From contig CAPGDO010000007.1 of the NCBI GenBank assembly GCA_948616985.1, positions 1 to 64,000 of the forward strand: a DNA stretch of 64,000 nt, read 5' to 3'. The position numbers and the translations under genes are program-made. Position 1 is the stretch's first letter. Every line of letters starts with the position of its first letter. Positions 42,878 to 51,260 of the stretch are shown here, piece by piece. The notes below the pieces were generated by a model that saw only the letters and a program-made list of their open reading frames with translations, was not told where the DNA came from and did no database searches. Origin of the DNA: MGBC163016 sp910588905. GTDB lineage: Bacteria > Actinomycetota > Coriobacteriia > Coriobacteriales > Eggerthellaceae.

Positions 42878-44530
42878 CTATAACCCCTGCCTAATCCATA
42901 CGGATGCCGCGTAGCCTGCGGCATCAAGCGTGTCATCGTCTACCTTTGGCAGTGTCTCCGTAATGTCGCCCGACGGGGTTATGACGTACTCAAGGGCGGG
43001 AATCTGCTCAGCCGCGAGCGGGCAGGTGTTCGGGTCGATGACGATCTTGGCCAACCGGTTGAACCACCGCACGCGCTCGCTTGGGGAGTTCACGCCCTGC
43101 TTGTAGGCCTTGCGCGCGTGAAGCCCCTGCTGCTGGTAGTACAGGATCATGCCCTTCGCCGCGCTATCGCACCAGAGGTCATCATCCTCCTCGTCCCATC
43201 CCTCAAGCCTCTCGGCCAGAAGCGGCGCGGTCTTCGTGTCGTGCGCCTCGCTGCCTGTGGCGCTGTCCTCATCGAGGAACCACAGCACGTGCTCGTCCAC
43301 GTCATAGGCCACGCGCTCGTGAACCCACGGGTGGACGCTGCCGGCATCTACCCCGTGGGCTATGTTGTCCAGCGCCTCGCGCTCCTCGTCTGTGATGGGT
43401 CGCACCTCGATGATCTCAGGGTCGATGACGTTGGCGCCTGTGCCTGTGGCCACGCCGTCGTACTCGTGGCGGTACGCCTTTGGGTTGCGCGCCTTGAGTG
43501 CTTCGGCTACGGCGATGAACGCCTCGCCCAGCCACGCCCTCGGCGCATCCGTCCAGTGCGAGCGATGCACGGTGCGGCCTTCCTGGGGCTGCTTGCTCTC
43601 GCGGTTGACCCAGGCGTTGGCCGATACGGGCGGGTTGTAGCTGAGGAACGTCCACGTGGGCAGGTCGTCGCCGCCGCGCAGCACCGTCTGCTTCACGTTG
43701 CGGACGTAGCGGTAGCCGGGGAACTGGCTGGCCTCCTCGAACCACACGTATGCGATATAGCCCTCCTCGGGCGCCAAGCCCTTGAGAGGGGAATCCTCGG
43801 GGTTCACGTTGTCCGCTCCGAAGAAGTAGATCACGTTGCCCGTCGGCCTGTGCACGGCCTGCAGGGGCGACTTTCCCCATGTGAACTCGTCGGCCACGCC
43901 CATCCTCCGGGCTGCCTTCTTGATCTCCGCATAGACGGAGGTGCGCAGCTTGTTCGTCCGGTTGCGCATGCACAGCGCATTGCGCCCCTGCACGGTGGTC
44001 ACGCCGTTCACGATCTCGGTGGCGATGTGGCTGGTCTTGAGCGAGCCGCGCCCGCCTTCCTCCCATATCTCCTCGAACTCGTGGGCGATGATGGAGCGGT
44101 GCAGGTCGATGAAGGCGCGCCCGATGAGCAGCCCGAAGTCGTACACCCTCAGGATTCCGTCACCCTTGCCCGTATCGTCGGGCAGCACGTCCAGCAGCTT
44201 GGAGCCTGTGGCCATCATTGCATCGGTGGCCGCCTTGTCGATGAAGCCCTCTCGCGCCCTCTCCACGGCTATCTTGGATGCATGGGCGTTCAGGGCCGCC
44301 ATTCGGTCGATGACGGCCGCACGCGACGCGACAGCCTGCTCTGCGGCCGCATCCTGCAACTCCTTGACCCTTGCGGAAACCTTGGGCAGCTTCTCAAGGC
44401 GGCAAGCCTGCGAGTCCACCGCCGAGTCCTTCCACTTGACAGACTTCGGGTAGGCCTCGCGGTACGCTTGGCGCTGAGACAGCCCACGGGCGCGGGCCTG
44501 GCAGTATTTCTCCTGGGGGGCGGTGAGCAC
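42878..44530 (-). CDS. Terminase with small-subunit-like N-terminus fused to the large subunit
   Basis: A 550-residue protein. The first 60 residues (LTAPQEKYCQARARGLSQRQ, then AYREAYPKSVKWKDSAVDSQ) match a small-terminase helix-turn-helix region. The rest is the large subunit: Walker A-like GGRGSLKTSH, Walker B YVWFEEAS, and a C-terminal nuclease (GVDAGSVHPWVHERVAY, then KGMILYYQQQGLHARKAYK). The GTG at 44530 overlaps the stop of the zinc-ribbon gene (TAGTG), so the start is coupled. A fused form removes the usual separate terS gene, which is not seen elsewhere. Confidence 0.88.
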   Translation of the reverse strand: MLTAPQEKYCQARARGLSQRQAYREAYPKSVKWKDSAVDSQACRLEKLPKVSARVKELQDAAAEQAVASRAAVIDRMAALNAHASKIAVERAREGFIDKAATDAMMATGSKLLDVLPDDTGKGDGILRVYDFGLLIGRAFIDLHRSIIAHEFEEIWEEGGRGSLKTSHIATEIVNGVTTVQGRNALCMRNRTNKLRTSVYAEIKKAARRMGVADEFTWGKSPLQAVHRPTGNVIYFFGADNVNPEDSPLKGLAPEEGYIAYVWFEEASQFPGYRYVRNVKQTVLRGGDDLPTWTFLSYNPPVSANAWVNRESKQPQEGRTVHRSHWTDAPRAWLGEAFIAVAEALKARNPKAYRHEYDGVATGTGANVIDPEIIEVRPITDEEREALDNIAHGVDAGSVHPWVHERVAYDVDEHVLWFLDEDSATGSEAHDTKTAPLLAERLEGWDEEDDDLWCDSAAKGMILYYQQQGLHARKAYKQGVNSPSERVRWFNRLAKIVIDPNTCPLAAEQIPALEYVITPSGDITETLPKVDDDTLDAAGYAASVWIRQGL

Positions 44531-44676
44531 TAGAAGCGTTCCCTGTGCTGTGTGACGCGCTTGCACCAAGGGCACCACATGGTCTTGATGTGGTTGCGCT
44601 TGCGCAGGTGGCCGCGCCTGCGGCGCACCGGCATCATGCCCCCGCACTTGCAGCACTTCATCTGGCTGAGCGGCAT
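44530..44676 (-). CDS. Small zinc-ribbon protein before the terminase
   Basis: A 48-residue basic protein with CCKCGGMM and CPWC pairs that form a zinc ribbon. The AGGAGG site precedes the ATG at 44676. Stop and GTG start of the terminase overlap, so it may be needed to start terminase translation. Its small size and base charge suggest nucleic-acid binding. Confidence 0.75.
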   Translation of the reverse strand: MPLSQMKCCKCGGMMPVRRRRGHLRKRNHIKTMWCPWCKRVTQHRERF

Positions 44677-44729
44677 GGCGGTCCTCCTATCTTGGCGGTG
44701 ATTCTCTTGGATGTGTCGCAAAACGTAAG

Positions 44730-44755
44730 GGAGCCGCCCTAGGGAAGGCGGCTCC
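44730..44755 (-). terminator. Hairpin after the HNH gene
   Basis: GGAGCCGCC pairs with GGCGGCTCC (9 bp). On the minus strand CCTTACGTTTT follows, a weak T tract. It can end early transcription before the packaging genes. Confidence 0.6.
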
Positions 44756-44797
44756 GGTAGAGGAGGGTCGCGGCGCGACCGGGGAAGAAGGAAAGAT

Positions 44798-45121
44798 TCA
44801 AGAAGCCCGATCGGCCGCATTGGCATGTTCCGCCATGTGTCGCCGGTACTCCTCCCGCCTGCGCTTGCGGGTCTGGGCGTGGTGCTCCTTGTCCGCGCGC
44901 AGGTGGCAGGGTGCGCACAGGGCGACGAGGTTGGACCTCTCGCAGTTCTCAGGCGTGTGGTCGATGTGGTGCACGGTGAGCGTCCTGCGGTGCGTGTCCA
45001 GCGGCTCTCCCGGCCTGCGGCACTGCTTCCCGCACTCCTCGCACTTCCACCCCGCCTCCTCCTTCACCTGGGCTGCTATCTGCTTCCAGTCCTTCGGGTA
45101 GCGGTGGCGCTCCATGGGCAT
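44798..45121 (-). CDS. HNH endonuclease
   Basis: A 107-residue nuclease: CEECGKQC, the metal-binding core LTVHHIDHTPENCERSNLVA, and CAPCH. Phage HNH proteins at this place, next to terminase, often take part in packaging or genome maturation. The basic tail (TRKRRREEYRRHMAEH) should bind DNA. The start at 45121 removes an unrelated N-terminal frame and a poly-C run. Confidence 0.9.
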   Translation of the reverse strand: MPMERHRYPKDWKQIAAQVKEEAGWKCEECGKQCRRPGEPLDTHRRTLTVHHIDHTPENCERSNLVALCAPCHLRADKEHHAQTRKRRREEYRRHMAEHANAADRAS

Positions 45122-45137
45122 CGCGTCCACCCCCCCC

Positions 45138-45686
45138 CTAGCAGCACGGTGCCAGCAGCGGCTGGGGTGCGGGCGCGTCCGCCATCGTGGCTGCGGGCGC
45201 TGCGGGGCTGAGCCATTCCCTCCACGGGCGGCAGGGCATGCCCAGAGCCTCGGCGATGTCGTGCTCGATCTTCGCGCCACGGCTCCGTTCCCATCCGTCC
45301 AGCATGGCGATGCCGTCGTACAGCGGGATGGTGCTCTGGCCGTCGTTCGCGAGCATCTGGCGGATGCTGATGCGCATGGCGCGGCCCCATTCGGTTCCCT
45401 GCTCGATGTAGTGGTGCGGGCAGTCGCACTCGTAGCCGTCCTTGCGCAGGATGGCGCGGACCGCCCTGAAGGTCTCCCTGTTGTCGTTCGGCTTTCCCGT
45501 GACAGGTCCGATGAGGTAGAGGCGGGGGATGTCTCCGTAGACCACCACCCTCTCGCATCCTCCGCATTCCCTCACGGTGTTGGGGTTGGTGCCGGCCGGC
45601 ACCTCCCACCCGCATTTGGAGCAGACGATGCGCGTCATGTCCGTGTTGAGCTCAAGCATGCACACGCGGTCGCTGGTTCGGCTCAT
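45138..45686 (-). CDS. DUF4406 protein with N-terminal zinc ribbon
   Basis: A 182-residue protein. Cys pairs CSKCGW and CGGC near the start form a small zinc ribbon. The main domain matches DUF4406 (nucleoside deoxyribosyltransferase-like): RLYLIGPVTGKPNDNRETFR, IPLYDGIAMLDGWERSRGAK. Such phage proteins may act on nucleotides; no activity is proved by the sequence. The end has an Ala/Pro-rich tail. The start overlaps the upstream stop as ATGA. Confidence 0.8.
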   Translation of the reverse strand: MSRTSDRVCMLELNTDMTRIVCSKCGWEVPAGTNPNTVRECGGCERVVVYGDIPRLYLIGPVTGKPNDNRETFRAVRAILRKDGYECDCPHHYIEQGTEWGRAMRISIRQMLANDGQSTIPLYDGIAMLDGWERSRGAKIEHDIAEALGMPCRPWREWLSPAAPAATMADAPAPQPLLAPCC

Positions 45687-45871
45687 TTCATCGCCTCCAA
45701 TTCCCTCGCTAGCGCATCCGCCGATTCCTCGGTGAGGTTCATGCCCGCCCCGTCATCGAAGACCACGAAGTTGGAATCGGGGTGCATTCTCACGACTGTG
45801 CCCAGATCAATAAGCCACTCAGTTGGGCATTTGCCAGCTTGTTCGACTTTGACGAACTTCCTATTGCTCAC
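45683..45871 (-). CDS. Hypothetical small phage protein
   Basis: A 62-residue protein starting with GTG after an AGGAGG site: VSNRKFVKVEQAGKCPTEWL, DLGTVVRMHPDSNFVVFDDG. It ends in an acidic helix (TEESADALARELEAMK). Coupled to the DUF4406 gene through ATGA overlap. No function assigned. Confidence 0.7.
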   Translation of the reverse strand: MSNRKFVKVEQAGKCPTEWLIDLGTVVRMHPDSNFVVFDDGAGMNLTEESADALARELEAMK

Positions 45872-45879
45872 GCTTCCTC

Positions 45880-47424
45880 CTAGAAAATCGAGTCCACCGC
45901 TTCGATGCGGCGGCCTATGTGGTTGATTACGGGCACGGCCATGGAGTTGCCGCATGCCTTGTAGCGGGGCGCGTCGGGGGTGCCCGTCTCAACGACCGTG
46001 GGCGGATTCTTGATGAATGCGACGTACCCTTCGGGGTCATCGAACTCGTCCGGGCACTTTCCCCAGTCGATTCGCTCACGCGTCTCTCCTCCGTAGATGT
46101 CGGTCCATCCGTCGGGGAATCCTTGAAGGCGCTCGCACTCCACGGGCATGAGGCGGCGCACTATGTAGCCGTTTGCTGCTACGATGGGCGCGGATCCGCC
46201 GCATTTCAGGGTGTTGGCCACGTTGACTCCGATGCCAGCGTGGGCGTTGTCATCCGCCATGCATACGGCAGGCTCTCCCGAATGGGCTGCTCTCATCGTC
46301 GGGGTCACTTCCTCAGCTGCCGATACCCCTATGCTTGAGTTCCAAGCGAAGGCAACAGCATGGCGGTCGGCGGTCGTGAGGGTGAACATCGCCCCATCGT
46401 CCTCGATGCCCAAGTGGTGGCCGCCGTTCTTCTCCTCGCGGCCGATGATGTTGCCGCTTATGGCATAGGCAACACTCGGCACCTGGTTCGTTCCCGATTC
46501 GGCAGCCCTCAGGGTGGGGGCAACCTCGTCCTGCGCGGCAACGGATCCCGCCGTGGCCGACTGCCCCGCGCTAAATCCGATGCACACCGCAGGGGTGTGC
46601 CCCTGGGCGCTCATGGTGTGGCAGGGGTCTCCCCACTGGGGGTTGCTGCCGTTCCTGGGGTCGGTCACCTGGGTGGTGTCGATCGGCAGCACATTGGACT
46701 GGAACAGCACCTGGTCTTGGCTAGTGGCCAGCGTCGCGCTCAGATCGTCCTGAATCAGAGGCCCAGAACCCCCCCCTGGGCAAGGCGATCCGGTATGGCG
46801 CAGCTTGAGCGTATAGCTTCCTGCAGGGCGGTCTTGAGCACCGGCGGCAAGGAGCGCCCGCGCCTCTCGGCTCGACGGATTATCCCCTCGCATGCAGTCG
46901 GGCTCAAAAAGTACTCCTGCGGCGCATCCGGGCACAGGATGTCCGACAAGAAACACACGGCGCCTTCTCTGGGGTACTCCGAAGAACTGAGCGTCCAGCA
47001 CTCGCCACGCGAGAGCATACCCGCAGTCTTCCAACTCCCCGAGGAGGGTGCCAAAGGCTCGCCCTTTGTCCTGTGACAGAACTCCGGGGACGTTCTCCCA
47101 GATGACCCAGCGGGGCTTAGCTTCTCTAACACAGCGGACGAACTCAAGCATGAGCTGACCTCGCTCGTCCATAAGTCCAAGTCTTCGCCCTGCCATGCTG
47201 AACGCTTGGCACGGGCTTCCTCCGATGACAACATCGACGCTCCCTTCGTATTCGGTCCAATCAACTCCGGCCACGTCTCCCAAGTTGGGCACGTCCGGGA
47301 ATCGCTTTGCTAGCAGGTCGCAGCAGAACGGCTCGATCTCCGAGAAGGCCACGGGGTTCCAACCGAGGGAAGCCCAGGCCACGGAGGCGGCCTCTATGCC
47401 GCTGAAAAGGCTGATGTAGTTCAT
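45880..47424 (-). CDS. DNA cytosine-5 methyltransferase
   Basis: A 514-residue enzyme with motif I ISLFSGIEAAS, catalytic GGSPCQAFSMAG (motif IV), WENVPG (VI), QRRRRVFLVG (VIII), a long variable target-recognition part, and YKACGNSMAVPVI (X). It methylates phage DNA, likely to avoid host restriction, as no partner nuclease is encoded nearby. A second reading frame inside the gene (46755-47234) may be coding too. Confidence 0.95.
   Translation of the reverse strand: MNYISLFSGIEAASVAWASLGWNPVAFSEIEPFCCDLLAKRFPDVPNLGDVAGVDWTEYEGSVDVVIGGSPCQAFSMAGRRLGLMDERGQLMLEFVRCVREAKPRWVIWENVPGVLSQDKGRAFGTLLGELEDCGYALAWRVLDAQFFGVPQRRRRVFLVGHPVPGCAAGVLFEPDCMRGDNPSSREARALLAAGAQDRPAGSYTLKLRHTGSPCPGGGSGPLIQDDLSATLATSQDQVLFQSNVLPIDTTQVTDPRNGSNPQWGDPCHTMSAQGHTPAVCIGFSAGQSATAGSVAAQDEVAPTLRAAESGTNQVPSVAYAISGNIIGREEKNGGHHLGIEDDGAMFTLTTADRHAVAFAWNSSIGVSAAEEVTPTMRAAHSGEPAVCMADDNAHAGIGVNVANTLKCGGSAPIVAANGYIVRRLMPVECERLQGFPDGWTDIYGGETRERIDWGKCPDEFDDPEGYVAFIKNPPTVVETGTPDAPRYKACGNSMAVPVINHIGRRIEAVDSIF
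46755..47234 (-). CDS. Possible overlapping gene inside the cytosine methyltransferase gene
   Basis: In another minus-strand frame 159 residues are open with a GGGAG site before ATG 47234. The product contains REGAVCFLSDIL, YFLSPTACEGIIRRAERRG and LPPVLKTALQEA, which look like parts of a protein family I remember from phages next to cytosine methyltransferases. I cannot tell whether it is translated or is a common out-of-frame shadow of conserved methyltransferase motifs. Confidence 0.4.
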   Translation of the reverse strand: MLSSEEARAKRSAWQGEDLDLWTSEVSSCLSSSAVLEKLSPAGSSGRTSPEFCHRTKGEPLAPSSGSWKTAGMLSRGECWTLSSSEYPREGAVCFLSDILCPDAPQEYFLSPTACEGIIRRAERRGRSLPPVLKTALQEAIRSSCAIPDRLAQGGVLGL

Positions 47425-47702
47425 TCCTCCTCCATTTGCAGGTCTCGCATGAGGTCATAGGCTTGGTCGGCCGCCTCCCAGACCTCCCAATCGGGATCGA
47501 AGCTGGCCGCAGCGTCGAAGGCATCGCAGTCATTCCCGACGGTAACGACGCTATCGGGTTCAACGAACTCGCCGATCTCGTCGCAGAAGCCATGGGCGCC
47601 GCAGGGGCACTCGTGGAAGTGGTTGCAGTCTCCGCAGTGGGCGCGGAACGTGGGCGGTTCGGGCGGGTCGACCCAGTCTTGGTCTCTCATTCCGAAGCTC
47701 AT
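47421..47702 (-). CDS. Cysteine-rich small phage protein
   Basis: A 93-residue acidic protein with the cluster HCGDCNHFHECPCGAHGFCD, likely a zinc-binding knuckle, and an acidic helix with many Asp and Trp. The start at 47702 has GGAGG; it overlaps the methyltransferase start. Unknown function. Confidence 0.7.
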   Translation of the reverse strand: MSFGMRDQDWVDPPEPPTFRAHCGDCNHFHECPCGAHGFCDEIGEFVEPDSVVTVGNDCDAFDAAASFDPDWEVWEAADQAYDLMRDLQMEEE

Positions 47703-48076
47703 AGCGGCCTCCATCCGTCCATCCTGAGGGCGGTGAGGTAGTCGCATGCCTCGTCCAGGCGGATGTACTCCCAATGGCATGCGCAGGCTATCGCGCCATC
47801 ATCGACCCAGCGGAAGTAGAGCCGGCGATGGTGGGCGAGGCCGTGGCAGTATTCGCGGCCGTCCGCGTCTTGCAGGTTGTTGCCGAAGCCGCAGAGCGTG
47901 ATGGTCGGCTTCTCGATCTCGCGCCCCTCCACGAACATCTTGCCGGCGCTTCGGAACACCACATGGTGCTGCTCAAGCGGCCACGTGCGGCCGCACACCG
48001 CGCACCGCGCCATCCTCACGGACGGCTTGCCCATCATCGGCTGGTACATGGCCGGCAGAGTAGTGACCTTAGCCAT
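47699..48076 (-). CDS. HNH-like zinc protein
   Basis: A 125-residue protein with CAVCGRTWPLEQHHVVFRSA, as in HNH nucleases of the recombination-endonuclease type, then CHGLAHHRRLYF, and Cys residues later. It starts exactly one base before the adenine methyltransferase end. It may cut or bind DNA; the last Asn of HNH is not obvious. Confidence 0.75.
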   Translation of the reverse strand: MAKVTTLPAMYQPMMGKPSVRMARCAVCGRTWPLEQHHVVFRSAGKMFVEGREIEKPTITLCGFGNNLQDADGREYCHGLAHHRRLYFRWVDDGAIACACHWEYIRLDEACDYLTALRMDGWRPL

Positions 48077-48817
48077 TTAAGCCACCCCCCCCGCAGATTT
48101 CGCGCGGGCGACGCGCTCATTGGCCAGGGCGCAGTATTCCGGGCTGAGTTCGTACCCGATGAAGTGCCGCCCCGTCTCGATGGCCGCCACCGCCGTGGTT
48201 CCCGACCCCATGAAGGGATCCAGCACTATCGCGCCCTCGTCGGCGATCTCCATGAGCGCCTTGATGAGGTTCAGCGGCTTCTGGGTGGAGTGGATGCGCC
48301 CTTCGCCTGAGGGGGCTGCGAACTTGTACGCGCCGGGCAGGTACTTGGCACCGGCCACGGGCGTGCGGTCTATCGCCCCCTTGGTCGCCCAGACCGCGTA
48401 CTCGCACTCGTTGCGGAAGCTGTTGGGCTGAGGCCGCGCGGCGGTCTTGCGCCACGGGATGATGCCACGAAAGACGAAGCCCGCAGCCTGAATCGCGTCG
48501 GTGACGTTGGCCAGCTGCCTCCAATCCGAGAAGACGATGGCGCTGGCACCGTCGGCCATCGCCCTGTAACACTCGCCCATCCAGAGCACCGACCACAGCA
48601 CGAAGCTGCGCTCGTCACGGCTGTCCCCGTAGAACTCCGGCTTCTTGGCCGCATCGTTGGTCTGGTACTTCTCGGACGTTGCGCCCGACCGGTCGCCCCG
48701 GAACATGCCGCCGCTCGAATAGGGCGGGTCGGTGAGCAGCATCCCCACCATGCCGTCGGGGATGTCGGAGAGCGCCGGCAGCATGTCGCGGCACTCGATG
48801 ATGTCAATCTTGGCCAT
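48077..48817 (-). CDS. DNA adenine/N4-cytosine methyltransferase
   Basis: A 246-residue amino-methyltransferase of the beta type: catalytic DPPYSS at the start, cofactor motif DPFMGSGTTAVAA near the end, and RIHSTQKPLNLIKALM between. The start at 48817 follows TAGGAGG. Together with the cytosine-5 enzyme, the phage can modify its DNA at two kinds of base. Confidence 0.92.
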   Translation of the reverse strand: MAKIDIIECRDMLPALSDIPDGMVGMLLTDPPYSSGGMFRGDRSGATSEKYQTNDAAKKPEFYGDSRDERSFVLWSVLWMGECYRAMADGASAIVFSDWRQLANVTDAIQAAGFVFRGIIPWRKTAARPQPNSFRNECEYAVWATKGAIDRTPVAGAKYLPGAYKFAAPSGEGRIHSTQKPLNLIKALMEIADEGAIVLDPFMGSGTTAVAAIETGRHFIGYELSPEYCALANERVARAKSAGGVA

Positions 48818-49577
48818 TGAGCCTCCTATCCGGCCCCTCAAGGGGGACCTGCTTGCATGAGGAGGCGAGGCGGGACGCTATGGCCACGCCGACCGCCCCC
48901 TCGGTGATGTTCTTGGCTATCTCGCTGAGGCGGTAGTTGGACGTGACGATGGTGGGCAGCATGGCCTTGTCGCGCTTGTCGATGATGGCGAACAGGCGCT
49001 CGCAGGCGTAGGCCGTGTTTGAGGCCTCCTTGCCCAGATCGTCCAGGATGAGCACGTCGCAGCCGGCCGCCCGCTCGAAGAGGGCGCGGTCCTCGTCCTT
49101 GCGGCTCCGCATCGCGTCCATGAGGTCGTAGGTGGCCACGGCCATGACCCTGCGCCCCGTCTCGATGAGTTGCAGCGCCGCAGCCATGGCCAGCGTGGTC
49201 TTGTACGTTCCGTTCGGGCCGAAGATGTAGAAGCCCTGCCCCTCGGAGGCCAGGGCGGCCATCTTCGCGGCGTAAGGGTGCGCGGCATCGCGGTAGCGGA
49301 GGGGTATGCCCGCCCTCTCGATGGCGCGCTCTTTCGCCTCGGCCTGCTCCTTGGCGGCCTTGTGCCGCTCGGCCTCGGCGATTGCCTCCCGCTCGGCCAC
49401 AGCCCCTGGGCAGCCGCAGTCCTCGTGCCCCCAGAAGGCGGGGATGCCGTTGAACTCGACGGGCGTTCCGTCTTCGCGGACCACCTTGCGGGGAGGCCTC
49501 ATCGCGCCGCAGTGCTCGCAGCGGATGGGCTTCTCGGCCTCGAAGGCCCCGCGCCTAGAACTGGTCGTAAGCGGCAT
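48804..49577 (-). CDS. DnaC-like helicase loader ATPase
   Basis: A 257-residue AAA+ protein. An N-terminal zinc-ribbon CEHCGAMRPPRK with CGCPG is followed by Walker A FGPNGTYKTTLA, Walker B VLILDDLGKE, sensor 1 TIVTSNY and Arg finger ASRLASSC. It loads the host replicative helicase onto the phage origin with the DnaD-like protein encoded just upstream (23-bp overlap). Confidence 0.92.
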   Translation of the reverse strand: MPLTTSSRRGAFEAEKPIRCEHCGAMRPPRKVVREDGTPVEFNGIPAFWGHEDCGCPGAVAEREAIAEAERHKAAKEQAEAKERAIERAGIPLRYRDAAHPYAAKMAALASEGQGFYIFGPNGTYKTTLAMAAALQLIETGRRVMAVATYDLMDAMRSRKDEDRALFERAAGCDVLILDDLGKEASNTAYACERLFAIIDKRDKAMLPTIVTSNYRLSEIAKNITEGAVGVAIASRLASSCKQVPLEGPDRRLNGQD

Positions 49578-50256
49578 ACGCCTCGGCCTCCTTCTCCTCG
49601 CCCTTGGCCTCGTGCATGTACTGCTCGAAGTGATCGGGGCTGAACAGCGTGTTGGGCGTGAGCCGCTTGCTGAACTTCGTGCCCTGCCACTCGTCGCGCT
49701 TATAGGCGATCATCGAGCGCACCTGCTCGACGGTGTAGCCGCCTGCGCAGCGTTCCAGCATGTGCCGGCACTTCTCCGGCATCGTGGTGTACGTGGTCCC
49801 GAGGAACTCGTTGAGAGCGCCGAGGCATTGGAGCCAGAACGGCGCATCTTGCAGGCTGCTCAGCATCGGGGGGATATAGGGGGGTATCTCTACCTCTATC
49901 TCAACCTCATCCTCAGCATCCGAGTTGTTCGATGCTTGTGCATATGCCTGCGCATCTGCCTGTGCATATGCTTGAGCATCCTGCTTGGCACTTGCTTCGG
50001 CATCCTGCTTGGCAGGTGCCTGCGCTTGCTTCTTGCCCCATCTGGCCTGCGCCATCTTGCGTCCGCGCTCACTAGCCTCGTCACCCATGTCGATGCGCTG
50101 CTTGAGGGCGATGAAGGTGGGCAGCCACGGAGGGCTGCCCTTTGGCTCCTCTTTGGTGAAGCGGTAGTTCGCAAGGGCGTACAGGAACGGGGCGCGCTGC
50201 TTCTCAGGCATTGCTTGGCATGCCGCCCAGAAGTCATCGTGTATAACCATTCCCAT
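49555..50256 (-). CDS. Phage replication initiator (DnaD-like, conserved C-terminal domain)
   Basis: A 233-residue protein. The N-terminal domain (DDFWAACQAMPEKQRAPFLY) and the C-terminal conserved phage replisome domain (LGALNEFLGTTYTTMPEKCR, KRLTPNTLFSPDHFEQYM) are joined by a linker with Gln/Ala repeats (DAQAYAQADAQAYAQAS) and an acidic patch. It should bind the origin and bring in DnaC and helicase. The Gln/Ala repeat looks expanded. Confidence 0.85.
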   Translation of the reverse strand: MGMVIHDDFWAACQAMPEKQRAPFLYALANYRFTKEEPKGSPPWLPTFIALKQRIDMGDEASERGRKMAQARWGKKQAQAPAKQDAEASAKQDAQAYAQADAQAYAQASNNSDAEDEVEIEVEIPPYIPPMLSSLQDAPFWLQCLGALNEFLGTTYTTMPEKCRHMLERCAGGYTVEQVRSMIAYKRDEWQGTKFSKRLTPNTLFSPDHFEQYMHEAKGEEKEAEAYAAYDQF

Positions 50257-50267
50257 GCCGCGCCTCC

Positions 50268-51260
50268 TTAGAACGGGATGTCTTCGGGGGCGTAGTCGGG
50301 AGCGGCGTATTCCTCGCGCTCAGCCTCGCTGCCGCCCTGCTGCGCCGCGAGTTCCTGATGGTTGCGGATGTTCACGGCAAGGAAGTCGCTGAGCTTCACG
50401 ATGTCCTCGGCTGTGTACATGTTGATCGCTTTGGGGCTTCCGTCGGGGTTGAGGATGCTGGCGGCCATCCAGCTGGTGATGCCCTCCTCTTTGGTGCCGA
50501 GTTCGATGGCCTGCCGCTTCTGATCTGCAACCTGCTGCCAGAGCGCCTTGCGCGGGTCTTCCTGAGGCTGGGGGGCGGGCTGTTCCTCGACCACGTCTTC
50601 AACGATGTACTCCACGGCCTCCTCTTCCTGAGGCTGTGGGGCGGCCTGTTCCTGCTGCCGCGCCTGGTCCATTTCCTCAGCGCCGTAGAGGCCGCCGAGG
50701 TCTTCGGGGAACGCCTCGCGCAGGGCATGGCAGAGCGCCACCTTGCGAATCATGGTCGCGGGCATCTTGCTCCAGCCGTTCTTGCCGTAGCGGTCGGGCG
50801 CGGCGTACTCGGAGAGGGCAACCTCCTCGAAGATGGGGCAGGCGTACCCGTCCAGGTATACCTTCGCCCAGCCGCCTATCAGTTCCTCGCCTTCCAGCAG
50901 CATGGAACCCTCGCGGCGCTCGATGATCTTCCTTATGCCGCCGTTTTCCTTGACCCTGCGTATGAAGGTGATGCCGGCCTCGTGGCCTCTGTACTTCTTG
51001 TTGCGCGTCGCGCGCTTGACGAACGCATCCTTGCCGGCGATGACCGACGCGGGCTGGTTGCCGTACTTGACGATGTAGGCATCGCGGGTGAACGGGTTGA
51101 GGCGCTGGGACTGACAGAGCCGCAGGAACATCTTGACCTCCTGGGAGGTGACGTTCTCCATGGCGTTGCCGTTGGCTGCCATGAGGTCGCGTACGTCCTG
51201 CTCGGTAACGCGGATGTCCTGGCCGTTGTCGGCCTTGTACTCCACGATCTCGCTACTCAT
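50268..51260 (-). CDS. bet: Phage recombinase Bet (RecT family)
   Basis: A 330-residue single-strand annealing protein. The N-terminal core has MFLRLCQSQRLNPFTRDAYI, a Bet signature, and QPASVIAGKDAFVKRATRN. The end is Gln/Glu/Pro-rich and finishes EDIPF, as in the tail of single-strand-binding proteins. It anneals DNA during phage recombination. No clear exonuclease partner is seen, only DUF1351 next to it. Confidence 0.93.
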   Translation of the reverse strand: MSSEIVEYKADNGQDIRVTEQDVRDLMAANGNAMENVTSQEVKMFLRLCQSQRLNPFTRDAYIVKYGNQPASVIAGKDAFVKRATRNKKYRGHEAGITFIRRVKENGGIRKIIERREGSMLLEGEELIGGWAKVYLDGYACPIFEEVALSEYAAPDRYGKNGWSKMPATMIRKVALCHALREAFPEDLGGLYGAEEMDQARQQEQAAPQPQEEEAVEYIVEDVVEEQPAPQPQEDPRKALWQQVADQKRQAIELGTKEEGITSWMAASILNPDGSPKAINMYTAEDIVKLSDFLAVNIRNHQELAAQQGGSEAEREEYAAPDYAPEDIPF

